From a bacterium (GTDB lineage Bacteria; Pseudomonadota; Alphaproteobacteria; Rhizobiales; Xanthobacteraceae): 10,294 bases of DNA. Shown here one piece after another: positions 6,365 through 10,294 of the stretch (positions are counted from its first letter, which is position 1; each line of letters begins with the position of its first letter). Position numbers and translations under genes: made by a program. The notes beneath the pieces are model-generated. The model saw only the letters and a list, made by a program, of their open reading frames with translations. It was not told the DNA's origin and made no database searches. Where the stretch lies: the NCBI GenBank assembly GCA_029946075.1, contig JAQSDT010000786.1, positions 1 through 10,294 on the forward strand, read 5' to 3'.

Positions 6365-7360
6365 TCAAGCCTTGCTGTCGGGTTTTTTCGGTGGCTCCTT
6401 GTGGCCGCCGAAACCGGCGCGCATCGCGGAGAGGACCTTTTCCGCGAATGTGTGCTCCTTGCGCGAGCGGAAGCGGGCATAGAGCGCCGCGGTCAGCACC
6501 TCGGCCGGCACGGCCTCGTCGATCGCCGCATTCACGGTCCAGCGGCCCTCGCCGGAATCCTCGACATGGCCGGAGTAAGTGTCCAGCGTCTGGTTCTCGG
6601 CGAGCGCGGATGCCGTGAGATCCAGCAGCCAGGACGGGATCACGCTGCCGCGTCGCCATACCTCGGCGATATCGGCAATGTTCATGTCGAAGCGATGCTC
6701 CGGCGGCAACGCATCGATATTGGCGTTCTTGAGAATGTCGAAACCCTCGGCATAGGCCTGCATCAGGCCGTATTCGATGCCGTTGTGGATCATCTTGACG
6801 AAATGGCCGGCGCCGGACGGACCGGCGTGGATGTAGCCTTGTTCAATGCGGGGGTCGCGGCCTTCGCGCCCTTGCGTCCGCGGGATGTCGCCGACCCCAG
6901 GCGCCAGCGTCTTGAAGATCGGATCGAGCCGATCGACCACGGCCTTGTCGCCGCCTATCATCATGCAGTAGCCGCGCTCGATTCCCCAGACGCCGCCGCT
7001 GGTGCCGACGTCGAGATAATGCAGGCCCCGCGCCTTCAACGCTGCACCACGGCGGACATCGTCCTGCCAGAACGTGTTGCCGCCGTCGATGATGACATCG
7101 CCGGGCTGCATCAGTTTGGCCAGTGCCTCGATGGTCGCTTCGGTGATCGTGCCGGCCGGCAGCATCACCCAGGCGGTGTGCGGCTTTTCCAGTTGGGCGA
7201 CGAAATCCTCCAGCGTATCGGCCCCGGTCGCGCCCTCGGCGGCGAGGCCGGCGACCGCCTTGGCATCCTTGTCGTAGACGACAGCGGTGTGGCCATTCCT
7301 GATCAGCCGGCGGACGATATTGCCGCCCATCCGGCCGAGGCCGATCATGCCGAGTTGCAT
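6365..7360 (-). CDS. gnd: 6-phosphogluconate dehydrogenase (decarboxylating), short NAD-type form
   Basis: Gnd oxidatively decarboxylates 6-phosphogluconate to ribulose 5-phosphate and CO2. At 331 residues it belongs to the short (GndA/YqeC-like) class, against about 470 for the classical enzyme, and lacks the long C-terminal helical repeat. The N-terminal Rossmann motif is GLGRMG (7-12). Active-site blocks are DGGN (92-95), SGG (121-123) and HFVKMIHNGIEYG, with Lys189, Asn193 and Glu196 spaced as in characterised enzymes. Strand 2 of the Rossmann fold ends in Asp30 (VVYDKD), where NADP-dependent long forms carry an Asn-Arg-Thr stretch. An acidic residue here normally selects NAD+. The ATG has an AAGGGA ribosome binding site and sits 13 nt after tal-pgi; zwf follows after 6 nt. 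The C-terminal tail is short, Lys/Pro rich and probably disordered. Confidence 0.95.
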   Translation of the reverse strand: MQLGMIGLGRMGGNIVRRLIRNGHTAVVYDKDAKAVAGLAAEGATGADTLEDFVAQLEKPHTAWVMLPAGTITEATIEALAKLMQPGDVIIDGGNTFWQDDVRRGAALKARGLHYLDVGTSGGVWGIERGYCMMIGGDKAVVDRLDPIFKTLAPGVGDIPRTQGREGRDPRIEQGYIHAGPSGAGHFVKMIHNGIEYGLMQAYAEGFDILKNANIDALPPEHRFDMNIADIAEVWRRGSVIPSWLLDLTASALAENQTLDTYSGHVEDSGEGRWTVNAAIDEAVPAEVLTAALYARFRSRKEHTFAEKVLSAMRAGFGGHKEPPKKPDSKA

Positions 7361-7373
7361 ATGCTGATTTCCC

Positions 7374-10220
7374 TTAGCTCAGCGCTTCGGTGATCGCGGC
7401 ATCGAGGGCAGCGAGGCCCCGTCCGAGATCGCCCTTGAGGTGGATACGCAGCGCCCGCCGGCCGCGCTCGGTCAGCACGTCGAAATCGCCGCGCGCCTGC
7501 GCTGCCTTGATGATGCCGAAGCTGGCCTTCTGGCCCGGCACCTTCAAATCCGTGTCGTCGTCGGCGGTGATCTGCAGGAACACGCCGCTGTCGGGTCCGC
7601 CCTTGTAGGCCTGCCCGGTCGAATGCAGGAAGCGCGGGCCGAATTCGGCACAAGTTGCCAGATGCCTGGTATCGCGCACTGCCATCCGCATCTTCTGCAG
7701 CGAGCCGATGGTGCCGGAGTCGCGCGCGATATAGCCGAGCAGGGCAACATAATCGCCGCTTTCGGTTCGCGACAAATGGGCCTTGATCCAGGAGCCGAGC
7801 GTGCCGTTGGCGCCGGCCTTGCGCAATTCCGCGGCATTCTGCTCGTCGGTGTAGAGGTCGGCCTCGCCGGTGGAGATGACGGGTTCTTCCTTCGGCAGCG
7901 AACCGGTTTTCTCGAATGCGCTGGTCAGTTCGCGCGTCTTGATCTTGGCGGATTCCACGTCGGGCTGATTGAACGGGTTGATACCGAGCACGGCGCCGGC
8001 CACCGCCGTCGCCAGTTCGAAGCGGAAGAACTCCTGGCCGAGATGGTCGACCGACTTCATGACGATGCGAACGACGGGATGGCCGGCGGCTTCCAGTGCG
8101 CTGAGCCGGTTGTCATGCGAGGCGTCGTCCTCGCCCTCGACACGCAGATCGATGAAGAAGCGATCGTTGCCATAAAGCTGCGGCGCGCCCAGCGGCTCAC
8201 CGTCGATCGGGATCAGTCCCTTGCCATCCTTGCCGGTGGATTCGGCGATCAGCTGCTCGGCCCAGGCGCCGAAATCGGCGACGCTCTTCGATGAGCTGAT
8301 GGTGACCTTGTCGCGTCCTTCGAGGCCGGCGAGCCCCATGGCGAGCCCAAGCTGCACGCCCGGGTTTTCATGCGGCGGCACGTCCGGCCCGCATGAGCGC
8401 ACCATCGAAAGCGCGTTCCCGATCAGGCTGCGGACGTCGATGCCGGCAGCCGCCGCCGGCACCAGTCCGAACGGCGACAGCACGGAATAGCGGCCGCCGA
8501 TCGTCGGCTCGCCGTAGAAGATGCGGGCAAAGCCCTGTTTCGTTGCGACCTTCTGCAGCGACGAGCCGGGATCCGTCACGGCGATGAAGCGGTGGCCGGC
8601 CTTGTCCTTGCCGATCGTTTTGGCGACGCGATCGAAGAAATAGTCCTTCATTGCGTTCGGCTCAGTGGTGCCGCCGGACTTGCTGGAGACGATGAACAGC
8701 GTGTGCTTGAGATCGACCGCCGCTTCCATCGCGCGCACCTGCGCCGGATCGGTCGAATCGAGCACGTGCAGTTTTGGAAAGCCGGGCTTCCTGGCAAAAG
8801 TCTCCGCCAGAACTTCCGGGCCGAGGCTCGAGCCGCCCATGCCGAGCACGACGGCGTCGGTGAATTTTTGTCCCTTCACGCGGCGGGCAAAATCCTCGTA
8901 ATCGGCAACGTCGGCGGCGCCGGGGCTGTCGAGCCAGCCGAGCCACTTGTTCTCGTCGTCATTGCTCCAGACCGATTTTTCTTTCTGCCACAGCCGGCGA
9001 ATTTTTGCGGATGCACGCCACTCCTCGGTGCCCTTCTCGACCGCTCTCCTGATGCCGTCGCCGAGCGCAAGTTGCTGCTTGCCGATGCCGCCGCCGAGCG
9101 AGAACGCACGCTTGTGCGCGACCGCGCCGTAGAGCTTGTCGGCAGCATCCGCGAATTGCTTGACGCCGTCCTTGACGAGTTCGGTGGTGATGGCGTCGAG
9201 CGAGATGCCGGATTTATCGAGTTCGTCCAGCACGTGGCGGGCATCGTCGATATTTTCTTCCAGGCTGTCGCGCGGCTTGCCGTGGTCGCGGAAGGCGTCG
9301 AGCGTCGCCGGCGGCACCGTGTTGACCGTGTTGGGGCCGATCAGCTCCTCGACATACAGCACGTCGCTGTAGTCCTTGTTCTTGGTTCCGGTGGAGGCCC
9401 ACAACAGCCGTTGCGGCTTGGCGCCCCTGGCGCCGAGTTTTTCCCAGCGTACGCCCGAAAACATCTTCTTGTAGTCCTGATAGGCGAGCTTGGCGTTGGC
9501 GATGGCGACCTTGCCCTTCAGCGCGCTGAGCCGTTCCTTCTCGCCGGGGTCATTGGCCCTGCCGATCTTGTCGTCGAGCTGCTTGTCGACGGTCGCGTCG
9601 ATGCGGCTGACGAAGAAGGACGCGACGCTGGCGACATGCGAGGGATCGCCACCTTTGCGGACGTATTTTTCGAGCCCCCTTATGTAGGCCTCCGCGACCT
9701 CGCGGTAGACTCTTTGCGAGAACAACAGCGTGATGTTGATGCTGATGCCTTCGCCGATCAGATGTTCGATCGCGGGCAGGCCTTCCGGCGTCGCCGGCAC
9801 CTTGACCATCAAGTTCTTGCGCGCGACGTCCTTCCAGAGCCGCTCGGCCTCGACGATGGTGCCTTTGGTGTCCATCGCCAGATAGGGCGAGACTTCGAGG
9901 CTGACGAAGCCGTCATCGCCGTTCAGTCCGTCATAGACCGGACGCAGCACGTCGGCGGCGTTCTGGATGTCTTCGATCGCCACCGCCTCGAACAGGTCGG
10001 CGACGGACCGGTCGCCCTTTTTCAGGGCATGCGCGATCGCGCCGTCATATTCGTCCGAACTGCCGATCGCCTTCTCGAAAATCGACGGATTGGATGTCAC
10101 GCCTTTAACACCGTCGCTGTCGATCAGCGCTTTCAGGTCGCCCTTGGCGACGAAACCGCGGGCGAGGAAGTCGAGCCAGATCGCCTGGCCGTGATTTTCG
10201 AGTGCTTTGACGGGATTCAT
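7374..10220 (-). CDS. tal-pgi: Bifunctional transaldolase / glucose-6-phosphate isomerase
   Basis: This single 948-residue protein joins two sugar-phosphate enzymes. Residues 1 to about 365 are transaldolase, which moves a dihydroxyacetone unit from sedoheptulose 7-phosphate to glyceraldehyde 3-phosphate to give erythrose 4-phosphate and fructose 6-phosphate. Asp17, the GVTSNPSIFEKAI signature (40-52), Glu109 and the Schiff-base Lys140 in NLMVKVPATPEG are present. From about residue 380 comes phosphoglucose isomerase. It shows GMGGSSLGPE (460-469), SSKSGGTTEPN (512-522), the IGGRYSVLSPFG signature (574-585), the likely catalytic Glu660 in AESTGKDGKG, and Lys759 in NPFNQPDVESAK. A conserved C-terminal portion of about 190 residues ends with FGPRFLHSTGQAYKGGP and an AQARGDFDVL block. 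I recall this fusion as a known family in Alphaproteobacteria and some other phyla. It is the first gene of the operon, so its promoter should lie just upstream, partly beyond the window edge. A short AGG 4 nt before the ATG is the likely ribosome binding site. Confidence 0.96.
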   Translation of the reverse strand: MNPVKALENHGQAIWLDFLARGFVAKGDLKALIDSDGVKGVTSNPSIFEKAIGSSDEYDGAIAHALKKGDRSVADLFEAVAIEDIQNAADVLRPVYDGLNGDDGFVSLEVSPYLAMDTKGTIVEAERLWKDVARKNLMVKVPATPEGLPAIEHLIGEGISINITLLFSQRVYREVAEAYIRGLEKYVRKGGDPSHVASVASFFVSRIDATVDKQLDDKIGRANDPGEKERLSALKGKVAIANAKLAYQDYKKMFSGVRWEKLGARGAKPQRLLWASTGTKNKDYSDVLYVEELIGPNTVNTVPPATLDAFRDHGKPRDSLEENIDDARHVLDELDKSGISLDAITTELVKDGVKQFADAADKLYGAVAHKRAFSLGGGIGKQQLALGDGIRRAVEKGTEEWRASAKIRRLWQKEKSVWSNDDENKWLGWLDSPGAADVADYEDFARRVKGQKFTDAVVLGMGGSSLGPEVLAETFARKPGFPKLHVLDSTDPAQVRAMEAAVDLKHTLFIVSSKSGGTTEPNAMKDYFFDRVAKTIGKDKAGHRFIAVTDPGSSLQKVATKQGFARIFYGEPTIGGRYSVLSPFGLVPAAAAGIDVRSLIGNALSMVRSCGPDVPPHENPGVQLGLAMGLAGLEGRDKVTISSSKSVADFGAWAEQLIAESTGKDGKGLIPIDGEPLGAPQLYGNDRFFIDLRVEGEDDASHDNRLSALEAAGHPVVRIVMKSVDHLGQEFFRFELATAVAGAVLGINPFNQPDVESAKIKTRELTSAFEKTGSLPKEEPVISTGEADLYTDEQNAAELRKAGANGTLGSWIKAHLSRTESGDYVALLGYIARDSGTIGSLQKMRMAVRDTRHLATCAEFGPRFLHSTGQAYKGGPDSGVFLQITADDDTDLKVPGQKASFGIIKAAQARGDFDVLTERGRRALRIHLKGDLGRGLAALDAAITEALS

Positions 10221-10294
10221 GATGCCTGTTCGTTCCGATCGGTCGGTTTTCGGGTTTCCGGCAGCTTTCGGGGGCAGGGCCGGAAAGTCAACAT
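10221..10294 (-). promoter_or_regulatory. Leader and possible promoter region of the pentose phosphate operon
   Basis: Reading leftward from the window edge, TTGACT (10291-10286) resembles a sigma-70 -35 box. A -10 box at 17 nt would be AAAGCT, a poor match, so this is only a candidate. CCGATCGG near the start codon is a short palindrome that could be chance. The true promoter may lie outside the window. Confidence 0.25.

Noticed and set aside
6146..7393. Plus-strand open frame of 415 codons
   Set aside because: It is antisense to zwf and gnd, shows no recognisable motif and ignores the tight operon structure.
7440..8294. Plus-strand open frame of 284 codons
   Set aside because: It is antisense to the isomerase half of tal-pgi, which carries conserved active-site blocks throughout.
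7374..10220. Tal-Pgi as an assembly-induced fusion of two genes
   Set aside because: The frame is open across the junction with a plausible linker near residues 365-380. The same fusion is a known family, so it is treated as genuine.
10232..10236. GGAAC on the minus strand just upstream of tal-pgi as a stress promoter box
   Set aside because: It is only 11 nt from the start codon, so it leaves no room for a -10 box and leader.

Overview
The window looks like chromosomal DNA from a slow-growing rhizobium or close relative (Bradyrhizobium, Rhodopseudomonas or Nitrobacter group, Alphaproteobacteria). This rests on high G+C, the protein sequences (a Tal-Pgi fusion and a short-form 6-phosphogluconate dehydrogenase), a dyad repeat of a type I remember from these genomes, and GGAAC-type stress promoters. 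The assignment is from recognition and not from a database search. It is a compact central-carbohydrate region with no mobile element, CRISPR array, tRNA or rRNA that I can see.

Left part (1-3438): a divergent pair. On the minus strand, the first 429 codons of trehalose synthase (treS) run off the left edge. On the plus strand lies malQ (4-alpha-glucanotransferase). The roughly 200 bp between them hold a 13-base palindrome whose two halves are back-to-back GGAAC boxes. Each box is followed, at the same spacing (18 nt), by TT. This fits the alphaproteobacterial general-stress sigma factor (EcfG/RpoE2) and suggests that both genes are fired together from a shared site under stress. A six-codon reading frame ends in a GTGA overlap with the GTG start of treS.

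Middle (3434-3514): a near-perfect 32-bp inverted repeat with a 17-nt loop sits between the convergent ends of malQ and the gene on its right. The TAG stop codons of both genes lie inside its two arms.

Right part (3510-10220, minus strand): a tightly packed five-gene operon, in transcription order tal-pgi, gnd, zwf, gntK and a HAD-IIB phosphatase. The intergenic gaps are 13, 6 and 3 nt, then a 4-nt ATGA overlap. Together the enzymes form most of an oxidative pentose phosphate cycle. Zwf oxidises glucose 6-phosphate, Gnd decarboxylates 6-phosphogluconate to ribulose 5-phosphate, and the transaldolase half of Tal-Pgi returns carbon as fructose 6-phosphate. The isomerase half then turns this back into glucose 6-phosphate, and GntK feeds gluconate in at 6-phosphogluconate. 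No 6-phosphogluconolactonase is encoded here, and the role of the HAD phosphatase is open.

Most of this is conserved metabolism. The most interesting items are the mirrored stress promoters, the repeat that carries both stop codons, and the HAD phosphatase at the end of the operon.
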